NCBI GenBank assembly: GCA_018340805.1
Contig: JACMZG010001913.1
Coordinates: forward strand, 11,788,710 to 11,852,709
Length of the DNA stretch: 64,000 nucleotides
Source of the DNA: Microvelia longipes
Lineage: Eukaryota > Arthropoda > Insecta > Hemiptera > Veliidae
Direction: 5' to 3'
Positions 53,686 to 63,665 of this stretch are shown in pieces. Below the pieces are notes generated by a model. That model saw nothing but the letters and a program-made list of their open reading frames with translations. It searched no databases and was not told the origin of the DNA. The position numbers were made by a program, and so were the translations under genes. Position 1 is the stretch's first letter. Each line of letters starts with the position of its first letter.

Positions 53686-53882
53686 GACTATAGTACGACA
53701 CACGGCTAAAATCAGTTGACATGACGGGAAAATAGTGTTGAGGATAAGATCAGGTCAATAAGATTGGCCTGATTTGAAATTGAGAGCGTGGTTTAACCTC
53801 CAGGACTATCCTCATTGGTTCCCTCGTATTATTTTCCCACGCTGTCAACTGATTTTAGCCGTTTGTCGTATTATAATGTAAA
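53686..53882. mobile_element. Short MITE upstream of the receptor
   Basis: TACGACACACGGCTAAAATC followed by AGTTGACA at the left is inverted at 53843-53872 (GATTTTAGCCGTTTGTCGTA). It lies about 115 bp upstream of the receptor start codon and so could contain or displace promoter sequence. Confidence 0.7.
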
Positions 53883-54884
53883 ATGAGAAAGTAAAGGGGG
53901 AACGGCAGACAAAAGTAAAATTTGTGATAATAATAAATGTGTATGTGTATATATTACATACATAAATGTGTATAACTATATATTACATACTGATAAATGT
54001 AGCATCGACTTGTAACTTAAACTAAGAAATAATTTGAACTTTACAAATCAAATTTTTATTGTACTGCATTATTCAAAATAATGGTTTTCATGTTACCTTG
54101 GAACTTAGCATTTCCACTATAAAATGTGCCTAAAACAGTTGACAAGGTGAACGAATTTCACTGAAAATGGGATGCAAATTCCCATTTTATAAAATTTCCG
54201 GAGAAATAATTATCCTATAAGATTTTGGTCAAGTAGGAGTTTTTTTATCGGGAGAGACTCACTGATCGAGAATATATATATTTTTATTTATATATAATAT
54301 ATATGTATGATATGGCCGTCCAGCCAAGGGAGCTGCGAGGGGTAGCGTATTCTGCTATGAAGAAATTGTTTATGAATTTGGGCTTCAGGCCTTAACTTCA
54401 AACCCACGCCAGTACTCGAGCCTTTTTGAGGCCTCAAAAATATTTAATTCCCCCTTTTAAATAGCTTAAAAAAGTCTGCATGTATACAAGAAATGTGATA
54501 TGGATTAAGATCACAATCAGACTGGCTTTATAAGAATCCAACTAGCGAATAAGACTAAAAAAAATTCGCTGAAAATTATATCAACAGATGTCTTAATATT
54601 TTTGCTTTATTAATTCATGGTGCAATTTTCTTACTTTAAATGTTTCTTACTGATCATAATTCTGCGCTGAAAAAAATGTATAGTGATTAGCATGTTTGAT
54701 TATTTACGATAATTTCAAAACATTCCCCACTTTTAATTTAAATAATGACAGAAAATCTCTCCCTTATTTTATATTCAAACTTTTTTTTGTTATATTTTTT
54801 TTCTGGTGTATAAGTACTAAGACGGTTTATATTAATTCTAAATACATTGAGTGGCAAATTGGTCTTTAAATATTAACATGTATT
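53883..54884. other. AT-rich DNA, nothing recognised
   Basis: A short ATATATTACATAC duplication lies near 53950-53990. The GC-richer patch at 54310-54425 looks like a decayed repeat but was not assigned. Confidence 0.4.
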
Positions 54885-54975
54885 GCTTGGTGGAGCCGAG
54901 GTCGAGGTAACTTCAGTATTTTGACTCCACGGAGGTCTGGGGTTAGCATCCCAGCCGTCCGTCTGAAACTTTTTA
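54885..54975 (+). mobile_element. SINE head fragment
   Basis: GTGGAGCCGAGGTCGAGGTA, then CACGGAGGTCTGGGGTTAGC and ATCCCAG are the box A and box B regions of the serine-type SINE; the tail is missing. Confidence 0.6.
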
Positions 54976-55054
54976 TGTGATATGAAATGTCTTTAAAACA
55001 AGGTATTAATTTTTCAGGTAGACGGCAAGGTAAATCCATTAAGACCGGGTTCAG

Positions 55055-55057
<3 letters not shown>

Positions 55058-55144
<87 letters not shown>

Positions 55145-55172
55145 TATATTATATATATATATATATATATGT
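55058..55172. repeat. (TA)n microsatellite
   Basis: Long TA tract; the overlapping Ile/Tyr frame is an artefact. Confidence 0.95.
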
Positions 55173-55212
55173 TGTATAAAAGTAAACGTCTAGGTCAATA
55201 ACCACTATGATA

Positions 55213-55668
55213 TCTCTTAAGTTCAGAAGTGCTAGATAGTGGGAAGGTAGCATAGAAAAATAAAAGGCCCCTTCCTCTTGTTTTGCCCTCATTAACCTAC
55301 AATCCTAGACAGGCAGAACGAAATTGGCTCCCACGGAATAAGCAGAGGGAGATAAGCAGAAGAACCTCGAAGTAGTCTTCTTATGGTCGTAGAGATTCTA
55401 AAACGATTGGGACTGGTTTCAGCTGTCTATGTCAATGACCTTTATGTATGTCAGGTTTGGTAGTGTTTGATTGTAGGGATGTAGTATGGAAAATAAACCA
55501 CTCCCTGTTGATCTGCCCTCATTCCTACTCTCCCAAACAGACAGGACAAAAATGGCTGGAAACACGGCGAGCTAAACAGGCTCGCAAAGCGGAAGGATAT
55601 CAAGGAGCTTCTTATGGTCGTCGGCATTGTAAAACTGAGACCAGTTTCAGCTCAAATGGAACATTATA
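55213..55668. repeat. Diverged ~230 bp tandem duplication
   Basis: Two units share, in order, TGCCCTCATT, CAGACAGGACAAAAATGGCT-like, GAGCTTCTTATGGTCGT and CTGGTTTCAGCT (first set near 55283-55425, second near 55513-55650). The 73-codon frame at 55448 covers the second unit; no domain was recognised in it. Confidence 0.65.
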
Positions 55669-56610
55669 AGTGGCGCGATTGGCGAATAAATTAATTATGA
55701 CGTCATCACCAATGAGTAAAAATAATGTTTCATTTATTATACATTATTTTGCCAAATGTTCAGGCATCTAAGTTTGTGATGGTGCTGAAACAATAACAAG
55801 TTTTGTTACATTTTCTACAAAAAAGGCAGATATAATAACAAAGTAAATAGTATTTACAGAAATAATTAAGTATATGTTGCAGTAATGTTATAATCATGGA
55901 AGTAGTAAAAAAAGTAACACCAATGATAGTATTAATTGCAGTGCTAGGAATAAAGAGTAACATTATTACTAAATGCAGTATTTGTATTAATATTAATGAT
56001 TAGTATTAAGTAATTAGTAAGAGGATTAATTGTAGTATTATTAATAGAAGCAATTTGTACTGCAATTATTATTTATAACACCATTACACTTATAATATAT
56101 CGATACAATTGTTGATAATACTTTTAAAACTATTACAATAACAAGAAATAGTAGTAATAGTAATATTGGTAGTATTAGTAACAAGAGTAAATGCAGCACC
56201 ATACTCTTATTACGAATACATTACTTAGTGATATTTTAATAGGAGTGGTAATAGTTATAGTAGAAATGTCAGTAATTGTTTTAATAGTAGTAGTTATAAT
56301 ATAGCAAAAATACTAATCAAGATAATTTTATGAGGTAGTGGTCAAATAGGTATAAAAACACAAAGTTTGAGCTTTCGGTCGTAAATCTTGTTTAAATAAT
56401 TTGGTCAATAATTTCATATTAGAAATGCTAATATTAGAAATAAAAAATTGAAATAGCGCACTTCTTCAAAAGTAAAATATATTGCTGCACTTTCATCACA
56501 AATTGACTTATAATAAAAACACAAACTATTTAACAATTCTAGTTAAACATTAAATGAATTTGTTTAAAATTAAATAAATTAAAATGAAAAAATTAAGTGT
56601 CAAAACTTAC
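55669..56610. other. AT-rich DNA rich in TAGTA/TAATA trinucleotide runs
   Basis: Between about 55850 and 56310 the sequence is dominated by imperfect AGTAATAGTAAT-type runs. No gene recognised. Confidence 0.5.
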
Positions 56611-56707
56611 TTCACTTCATCGGACATTCCGCACTGCATGAAAGCTGAAGACCGACTGATTCCAGAGCCGAGATTCCTGGCCTTCGTTTTATACGCCTCT
56701 CCGCCAT
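56611..56707 (-). CDS. Possible promoter and first exon on the minus strand
   Basis: This patch is clearly richer in G, C and CpG than its surroundings. On the minus strand it reads AAGATGGCGGAGAGGC, a TATA-like GTATAAAACG (56693-56687), an initiator-like TCAGTC near 56657, then ATG at 56639 with nine codons (MQCGMSDEV) up to a consensus donor GTGAA|GTAAGT at 56610. The more distal ATG at 56707 meets a stop just before the donor. No second exon was recognised, so the gene is unknown. The short TATA-to-initiator distance is slightly longer than usual. Confidence 0.35.
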
Positions 56708-57440
56708 CTTGAATACCACGTTACAAAATTATTAAATATTCCATTTTATTTATGATCAAATTCATTAACAATATTAACTAATATATTTTTATAATTAAAT
56801 TTAATTAATTCATAATTATTCTTCTATTTCCAAGCAAAAATTAAAAAATAATACAAGCCAAACAAAATAATCTGCTACAACGAAAACTATATTTATTTAT
56901 TAAATAGTCAAAATTAACTTGTAAAATAATATTATGGACTAATATTATTTTATGTAATATTATTTTTAAATTAAATACAACAATATTTGTCCGTTCGACA
57001 AACGATTCTAACCTAATAAGATAAATACGTTGAATGATTTATTATGATAATTTATTTATTAATTTTATTATAAAATAATAAATTTATAATATATTAAATT
57101 TAAAATTATAATTACTTTATGATGATATTAAATTTTATAAGCTACATTCTTAAGATCAATAAACAAAAAACACGTCCTTACTTCACATTTTTTATCCTTA
57201 GCGAGATTGTGACGTCATAAAACGCGTAGATGTAACCGTCAAAACCGACCAATGGAATTACATTGTTGTACATGTGTTGTACAAACAAACAAACAAAACT
57301 TTACAGATTAACTTCCATGATAGAGCTAGCTCTGGCCAAAATACTTAAACAAAAATTTTTAATTAGCTAATTATAACATAACAATTATTAAATTTTCTTT
57401 TTAACGGCTATTGAAAGTTTGTAGAACTCCATACTTAAAT
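56708..57440. other. AT-rich DNA with promoter-like motifs near 57.2 kb
   Basis: TGACGTCA (a CRE-type site) at 57209-57216 and CCAAT in GACCAATGG near 57249 lie some 500 bp upstream of the possible minus-strand first exon. The rest is AT-rich with nothing recognised. Confidence 0.35.
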
Positions 57441-57551
57441 TATATATAGAGACTGAACTAGCTTTAGTTCTACAACAATTTTTAAAGATAAAGAAAATAA
57501 AGCATTATTAAAAATTGTTGTAGAACTAAAGCTTGTTCAGTCTCTATATAT
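57441..57551. repeat. Hairpin with ~43 bp arms
   Basis: TATATAGAGACTGAACTAGC, then TTTAGTTCTACAACAATTTT at the left is inverted at 57508-57551 with few mismatches; the spacer is about 24 nt. It may be a short foldback element. Confidence 0.75.
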
Positions 57552-58075
57552 CATTTAACAATTATTATAACTTAAAAAAGCTTGAAAATAACTTATTTAT
57601 ACAATGAAAGTCACGTATACATAGTCCATTTAATAAAAACGCTGAACTGCTCTTAAGTCTTTTTTTATAAAAGCACTGATTGATTTACCTTGTTAATATT
57701 TTAATTATTGTAAAATACACAGATGACTGATCATTGTTTTTAATAAAACACTGATGACCGTTTTAGCTTTTTTATAAAAACGATGATTGATTGATCAGCG
57801 TTTTATATCCACCCTGTGGCGAGGTGTTATTTTTCTTAGTGGCAGAGGTGACTCTAATTTGATGAACACTCAACAAAATATTTTGATGACTAATATATCA
57901 ACATATATACCTGCTAAAGTTATTAGAATACATTAAATATCATAAGAGAAATTCAGAACAAGACACGAGAAGTGGCAGATAATGCATCCTTAACTCCAAT
58001 AATTATTCAATAATGAAGTTGAACTTAGGGATTGAGAATTAACTTAATCGTACTTTACGTTATTTAGTATTTCGT
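57552..58075. other. AT-rich DNA with a degenerate short repeat
   Basis: Variants of TTTTTATAAAAACACTGAT followed by TGATTGATC recur three or four times at about 57640-57810. No gene. Confidence 0.45.
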
Positions 58076-58962
58076 ATTAACCTTAGAATACTACTTTATA
58101 TAGAAGGAGCACTACTGATAACATAGAGATATATTACTAGAGGGGCCCTATTGGTTGAATTTTGAAACATCGAAAAAGTAACCTGACCACATTCGATTAT
58201 CATTTTCATCAAATAAACATAGCAAAAAAAACAGTAAATTATAAAGTAGAATGTTTAAAATACAAATCACAACTCAAACAATCTGCGGAAAGCCGAAAAC
58301 AATTGATTAATTATAACCGTAACTCCCTCTTAGAGGAGGTTTCAATGAGGTTACACAGAGCCCCTGAGAGCCCCACTAAAAATGTTTCAGGTCTCTCAAT
58401 GTATTAAGATAGGCTATGCCCCCTCTAGTATATATCTCTATGACTGATAACACGAAAGCCGGTTGACTGGTGCAACTAAGTAATGCTGCCACCCTAACAA
58501 TATACAATTTTCTAAAAAAAAGTTGGCAATACTTCCGGTTGCTGAATTATTATGTTCTATTATTAATTAATGATTGATTATTCATAAAATATTGATATAA
58601 ATATCTGTGCATTACAATATTTAAAGCATTTTTGATTGTAGTTTAACGTATTTATTAAAATTATACATAATAAGTAGTCCTCGTCAACTAAATGTAGATT
58701 CTTGTATTCCGCCACCCTTTAGCCATCTAAGAACAGTTTTATTAAATATTCAGCAGGTGTTTTAAGTTATTATATTTGTTCTTTACAATCTTTCTTCATT
58801 AATAGATATTTATGACAAATATTTAAAATAATGTTTTGTTGTCAGGTTGGCAGCATTACTTAGTTGCACCAGTCAACCGCCTTTCGTGTTATCAGTGGAA
58901 TTACATTGTGTTTACGGTCCTGTGCTCCTTCTATATATAGTATTATTCTAAGCTAAGGTATT
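58076..58962. mobile_element. Inverted-repeat element, host of a nested MITE
   Basis: The left arm (TATATAGAAGGAGCAC, then after the MITE CACGAAAGCCGGTTGACTGG, TGCAACTAAGTAATGCTGCC) is inverted at 58845-58960. The arms are about 100 bp once the MITE is removed, with a 0.35 kb centre lacking coding sequence. Confidence 0.75.
58114..58450 (+). mobile_element. hAT-like CATAG MITE, complete, perfect 8 bp target duplication
   Basis: ACTGATAA lies at 58114-58121 and 58443-58450, enclosing 321 bp with terminal inverted repeats starting CATAGAGATATAT. An 8 bp duplication and CA-start ends fit the hAT superfamily. The interior (CTATTGGTTGAATTTTGAAA, GAGGTTTCAATGAGGTTACA, GAGATAGGCTATGCC-like) is the reference for the copies at 25378, 25496, 38115, 45476 and 59208. 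The 81-codon frame inside is chance. Confidence 0.85.
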
Positions 58963-59207
58963 AACTCAGGCCGGGTATTAAACGCCTGGCACATGGGCAA
59001 TACATCAATACGTGTTGGTTATGCGGGTTTAGTAGAATCTAACAATAATAATAATAATAAATTAAATAAGCATAAATCCTTATCAAAACACATGTATATT
59101 AACTTTTATTGAGTATTGATAATAATAATAATAATTTTATTTCTAAATTGATAAGATAAAAGTTGAAGTACTTAATGTCTTATCTTATCTTTTCCAAGTG
59201 CTTAAAA

Positions 59208-59522
59208 CATAGAGATATATTTATAGAGGGGGCGTAGCCTATATCAATACATCAAGAGGTCTGAAACATGATTTTGGGGCTCTCTGAGACTCTGTTTAAC
59301 CTCATTAAAATCTCTTCCGTAAGAGAGCTAAGGTTATATTAAATCAATTGTTTTTAGTTTCCCGTACATTGATTGTATTTTGATTTGTATTTCATGCGTT
59401 CTACTACATAAGTTACTGTAATTTGTTCTGTCCATTTGATTACATTAATAGAATGTGATCAGGTTACTTTTTCGATGTTTCAAACTTCAACCAATGGGAC
59501 CTCTCTAGTAATATATCTCTAT
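59208..59522 (-). mobile_element. CATAG MITE, minus orientation
   Basis: It starts CATAGAGATATATTTATAGA and ends TAGTAATATATCTCTAT. Inside, GGGGCTCTCTGAGACTCTGT and CAGGTTACTTTTTCGATGTT match the family. Only TTAAAA is shared by the flanks. Confidence 0.75.
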
Positions 59523-59832
59523 TAAAATGCTTGTTTCATTTATATTTAAAAACTTGAACCCGGGTTATGTTAAAACTGTGTCACTCGTGTCTGTAAACTC
59601 GTTTCAAGGACAGGAAAAGTAATAAAAACAACAAAAAAAACAACTTCGTTATTTTATCTGTGAGTTTTAGTCTAAACTTTTTATTCGTTCGTCTGGTCGT
59701 CGTTTAACTTCTCAGTAATTTGTCCAGTGTCATTATTTATTTTTTGTCTAAAACTGTTATGTAACTGTAAAGCTCTGGGTTTTAGTTTTCGGACCACTTA
59801 GTGTTTTGTTTTTAAAATTTTGCTTAGTAATC
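59523..59832. other. 5' flank and probable 5' UTR of the FAHD2-like gene
   Basis: The T-rich sequence CGTTCGTCTGGTCGTCGTTT, then AACTTCTCAGTAATTTGTCC contains initiator-like TCAGT near 59712 but no clear TATA box at the right distance. An in-frame TTG-started extension (59806) lacks an ATG and is not used. Confidence 0.4.
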
Positions 59833-60119
59833 ATGGCAAATTCTAAGAGTGTATTTCGTTTATTTAATTCTAAATGTGAAAATATACTTAAACTATTTGA
59901 TGCATTTTCAGCTACCGGTATACGTTCTTTGTCTACAAGTAAATCAAATAATATGAGATTTGTTCAGTACAATTATAACGGTTGTAAGCCAAGCAGACTT
60001 GGTGTTCAGTTGAGTCAAGATGGTGATATTATAGAAGTTAGTTCAATAGAGCCATCAATCCCTAATAATTTGGTCGAGTTTCTACAAGGCGGTGATAAAA
60101 TGATAGATTTAGCCAAGTG
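59833..60119 (+). CDS. Fahd2: FAHD2-like protein, exon 1 (mitochondrial leader and N-terminal domain)
   Basis: Fumarylacetoacetate hydrolase domain-containing protein 2 is a mitochondrial member of the FAH superfamily; its exact substrate is not well defined, though relatives are oxaloacetate decarboxylases or acylpyruvate hydrolases. ATG at 59833 (ATCATGG context) opens 95 codons plus two bases, ending at donor AAGTG|GTATGT. Residues 1-40 are basic and Ser/Leu-rich (MANSKSVFRLFNSK, then TGIRSLSTSKS), a typical mitochondrial targeting peptide. MRFVQYNYNGCKPSRLGVQL and the following EFLQGGDKM are the N-terminal FAH-like domain that precedes the catalytic fold. The exon joins 63156-63372 with matching phase. 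The gene is 5'-complete but runs past the window; 168 codons are visible of an expected 300 or more. Confidence 0.88.
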
Positions 60120-60950
60120 GTATGTATACTTTTTATAAATTCGCTTAGGGCAACAGAGAAAATAGTTTGAGGGAAGTAACTTAATATCATAGGGCATCTT
60201 TCCTCCAGGCCTGTATCGAACAAAAAACTTGTTGGGGGAGGCGAAACCAATGTCAGAGGCGGCGATATTTTACACATCTATTTGGAACTTCCGCTGATGA
60301 CTAGTTTGTAAGAAAGGCGTAATACTTTCTACTAAAGTGATGTAGAAATGCATACAGTAGGAGTGGGGGCACGGGACACAGTGGTCCAATTCCCTGGTTT
60401 AAGGTGGTCTTAAAATGGGCTAGTTGCATCAACTACCGCACTGAGCGCTAGTCTAGTTCTGTCTTTATCCACTTTGTACACATAATATATATTTTTATTT
60501 AATTTGATAAAAATTTTACATATAAAATAATTAATACAATTTTTAAAATTGTTAAAACTCCCTTTAAATAATTTTAATCTTGGAAATATAGAAATAATTA
60601 TTTTATATATGAGGGACAAGGTGACTTGCCTCTAGTGGAGAAACAGCGAACTAAAAAACAGACCTGTCTAAAACAGCTTATTCCTGGTAAGTTGGTCCAC
60701 CCTTCACCCTCACCCCTTCTGTATGAATTTCTGCATCACTTTACTTTCTACCTTCTCAAAGTGAATTGAATCCCATCTAGTAGTAGATTCTATGCTTCAA
60801 GAACTATGTGAAGAGAATCCAATCTCAATATTTTTATTATTAAGATCAGAATTAACATTACTTTTATCTATAAAGGTCAAAACATTATAGTCCAAGAGCC
60901 CGTTAAAAGGGCTCTTATTTTAAGTTTATTTAATATTTTATAAATCAATT
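60120..60950. other. FAHD2 intron 1, first part, nothing recognised
   Basis: Several short minus-strand frames overlap here and the exon; none shows a domain. An AGAGCCCG/CGGGCTCT-type hairpin lies near 60897-60918. Confidence 0.45.
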
Positions 60951-61434
60951 AGTACGTTCACACACACTTTAGATCCGCATATCGTATAGAGTACGATCTC
61001 TATACGAACCATGCGGAGGGGATCCGATTGCATACACTAGAACTAGGGAGATGGAATCTAAATGGATCCCCCGATACACTGTCTTTTTGTGTGTGTACCT
61101 TTAGAGACGATCGTATTTAACGGATAACCTTCTCGTCAAAATTTTATTTCACTTCTATATAACCGTTTTTGATCAAATAACTTTTGGAATATTATTTTTT
61201 TTAGTGTAACTTTATTACTATGCAAAGAAATCACAATTTAATTTAATATAATTTTTGTTTTAAACTTCCTTATAACCTAAAGTGAAGCTTCACTATACAA
61301 GACGCCATGTTTTGGCGGGATCAGTTATCACTCGATCGACTAAACAAATACGCTGCAAGAACCGTGAAGTTAGTTGACCGTATTGTTTACGTATTCTATA
61401 GGATCCGCGGATCTAGAGTGTGTGTGAACGTACT
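60951..61434. mobile_element. CACACAC-ended MITE, copy 2, complete, in FAHD2 intron 1
   Basis: Ends AGTACGTTCACACACACTTT and, inverted, AGTACGTTCACACACACTCT continue with AGATCCGC on both sides, giving inverted repeats of about 28 bp. The interior matches 31506-32068 in reverse. The target duplication is not clear. Confidence 0.82.
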
Positions 61435-61630
61435 AAATGTTATAACCATCAAAATTTGTTTTATAGAACCAGAGATATAACTGTTCAAATATTACTGAAA
61501 ATGCACTGAAATTGTGCATGTTTTTCCATGGCATCATGTTGAAGATATATGCCAAATAGACTAATACTTAGAGGGAAGATACAACCCTCTTATCATTCCT
61601 TGGGAAGCTAGGTGTTATAACTGTACATCG

Positions 61631-61828
61631 ATGACATCATTTTTTTTTATTTTTCATAGTAATTACAACTCACCGTTTTGCAGAACTACCAAAGCATCAA
61701 ATTACTCATATTACACAGCTCCGAGATTATACAATAGTTTACCCCTGAATATAAAACATGCAAAAACCCTAGCTATTTATAAAAAACAAGTATCATTTTT
61801 TATTATAAACAATCCATTAAATTTGTAA
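61631..61828 (+). pseudogene. LINE reverse-transcriptase C-terminal remnant
   Basis: The frame ends with KASNYSYYTAPRLYNSLPLN, then IKHAKTLAIYKKQVSFFI. The pattern A.RLYNSLP..IK...L..YKK.....L is the usual end of the protein encoded by Jockey/CR1-like LINEs, where it follows the RT. Nothing upstream of it is recognisable, so it is a 5'-truncated copy, as LINEs usually are. It lies in FAHD2 intron 1, same strand. Confidence 0.6.
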
Positions 61829-62514
61829 ATTCATTCATACATATTCCGTTTACTGATAAGTATTAAATACTAGAGTTATTTATGAACTTTAAACAATAAT
61901 TTACATAAATACAGATAAGATTCTGTGTCTTAACAAAGTCATGTGACAGTTGCACAAGATGAATGACAGTTTTCTAAAAAATCTAGACATATCACTGTAT
62001 TTGAATAAAATATATAAAGTATATACTCATATAAAGTAAGATAATTATGTGTCAATTATTAATTGCTTCTAGTTCACGCTAATTTATCATTATGTTTCAT
62101 TTATAATTATTTATGTATTTATTTTTTTTGTGATCATTTGTTTATTTTTAACTCGTCAAATCAAGTTTTTCATTTTGTTACACAAGCAAAAACAAAGAGC
62201 AACACAATAGTTACACAAAACAAATAGTTACACATAAACTGCTCCAGCCATCTTCGAGCACGAGCATGACTCATTCGAAGATGTGCTTATAAAATAGAAG
62301 TACTTTGTAATATTTTATTTTTAATTTTTTAAAGCAGAATAAACATATTTTATTTATTTATTATTTATTTAATTCAACATAGATACTACATTATTTTTCC
62401 ACTATTTTGTCATAAATAAGTAATTTAATGTTCTTAAGTAAATTATTAATGCTGTTCAGTTTGAACAGCGTTATAGGTCAAAAACAGATTTTTGGAGCCA
62501 AAATAAATCATAAA
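61829..62514. other. FAHD2 intron 1, nothing recognised
   Basis: AT-rich; could include the 3' UTR of the LINE remnant. A TTCGAGCACGAGC/GCTCATTCGAA-like inverted pair lies near 62255-62285. Confidence 0.4.
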
Positions 62515-63125
62515 TCTGAAACTGATATTTCTCCTGAAGTATCTGTTTCAGATGTTTTTAAGACCTGAGTGGTTTTCACAAAGTTGTCTGTCAGTATTTG
62601 CGTGTGTGTCTAGTCTATTATGCTAGCGAGTTGAAACTTTGTACAAAATTTGTTTTATTTAGTTGTGCTATCCAGAAAATATATAATGTCATTAACCGGC
62701 AAATATGAATCAGCGCAAATTTTGAAAAATTCATAAAACTCAGAAAATGTCTAACAATTTAAACTTAAGCTCACATTTATTCATTTATGGGACCAAGAAA
62801 TGTGTAAAGTGTCATCTCAATATCAGCATTAGTTATTTTATTGAATGACTTGTATACGTTTTTTTTTTTTTTAATTCTTAAAAAACAAAAAGTAATCCAG
62901 TTGAGTTGAAACTTGGTACTAGTGTATCCCTGCACATAATAAAAAAGTATACTACATTTTGTTTCAATGTGGCAATTATATGTGCGGTTCATGTTGGATT
63001 ATAAAAGTTAAACAGGATCAAGCGAGGTCAGTGCCTGGATGGGGGTATGAATTTTGTGATTTTGATATCCTAAGATTCCAATGTGGTGAGGATAAGTACC
63101 AATTGTACCACATGCCCGATTTTGT
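62515..63125 (+). mobile_element. 5SL copy in FAHD2 intron 1
   Basis: Body blocks (CTGTTTCAGATGTTTTTAAG, GAGTGGTTTTCACAAAGTTG) lead to the 5S-like segment at 62990-63050 (TTGGATTATAAAAGTTAAAC, then AAGCGAGGTCAGTGCCTGGA, TGGG) and a short tail ending near ATGCCCGATTTTGT, 30 bp before the exon 2 acceptor. Confidence 0.72.
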
Positions 63126-63155
63126 ATTTTAATGCTTTTTAATGTTTTTTTATAG

Positions 63156-63372
63156 TGTTGTTGCTGAAGGCAAGTCGGCTCTTCCTCTTGATAAAGTAGA
63201 ATTATTATCGCCCGTTACAGAACCAGATAAAATTTTATGTGTTGGCCTCAATTATAAAACACACTGTGATGAACAGCAAAAGCCATACCCTAAAGAGCCT
63301 TTCTTCTTTAACAAATTTCCAAGCACAATAATTCCACCAAATGGAAAAATTAAACATCCTCCTAATACTAGG
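63156..63372 (+). CDS. Fahd2: FAHD2-like protein, exon 2 (start of the catalytic FAH fold)
   Basis: Acceptor TTTTTTTATAG|TGT and donor ACTAGG|GTACGT frame 217 bp: one base completing a Cys codon, then 72 codons. The segment LDKVELLSPVTEPDKILCVG, then LNYKTHCDEQ carries the NYxxHxxE motif, whose His and Glu form the catalytic dyad of the FAH fold. PKEPFFFNKFPSTIIPP, the family's substrate-side loop (KEP..F.K..S), follows. The metal-binding E-x-E and downstream Asp lie in later exons beyond the window and cannot be checked. Reading past the donor gives only a minisatellite-encoded peptide. Confidence 0.9.
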
Positions 63373-63415
63373 GTACGTTTATTTCTTATAATTCAATATC
63401 TTACAAAGTATGAAA

Positions 63416-63665
63416 TGGACTTAATATGTAATTGTTTGATATTCTTCATATGTAATTGTTTGATGTTCTTCATATGTAATTGTTTGATGTTCTTCATATG
63501 TAATTGTTTGATGTTCTTCATATGTAATTGTTTGATGTTCTTCATATGTAATTGTTTGATGTTCTTCATATGTAATGTTTGATGTTGTTTGATGTTCTTC
63601 ATATGTAATTGTTTGATGTTCTTCGTATGTAATTGTTTGATGTTCTTCGTATGTAATTGTTAGTT
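63416..63665. repeat. 24 bp minisatellite in FAHD2 intron 2
   Basis: About ten units of TTCATATGTAATTGTTTGAT, GTTC, some with CGTATG. Since 24 is a multiple of three, frames stay open on both strands and extend the apparent ORF past the true donor. Confidence 0.93.

Noticed and set aside
54310..54425. Another tRNA-derived SINE
   Set aside because: There is a weak box-B-like GGGTTTGAAGTT on the minus strand, but no box A at the right distance and no target duplication.
59806..59832. N-terminal extension of the FAHD2 protein by nine residues
   Set aside because: It would begin at TTG; the ATG at 59833 has a good context and starts a normal mitochondrial leader.
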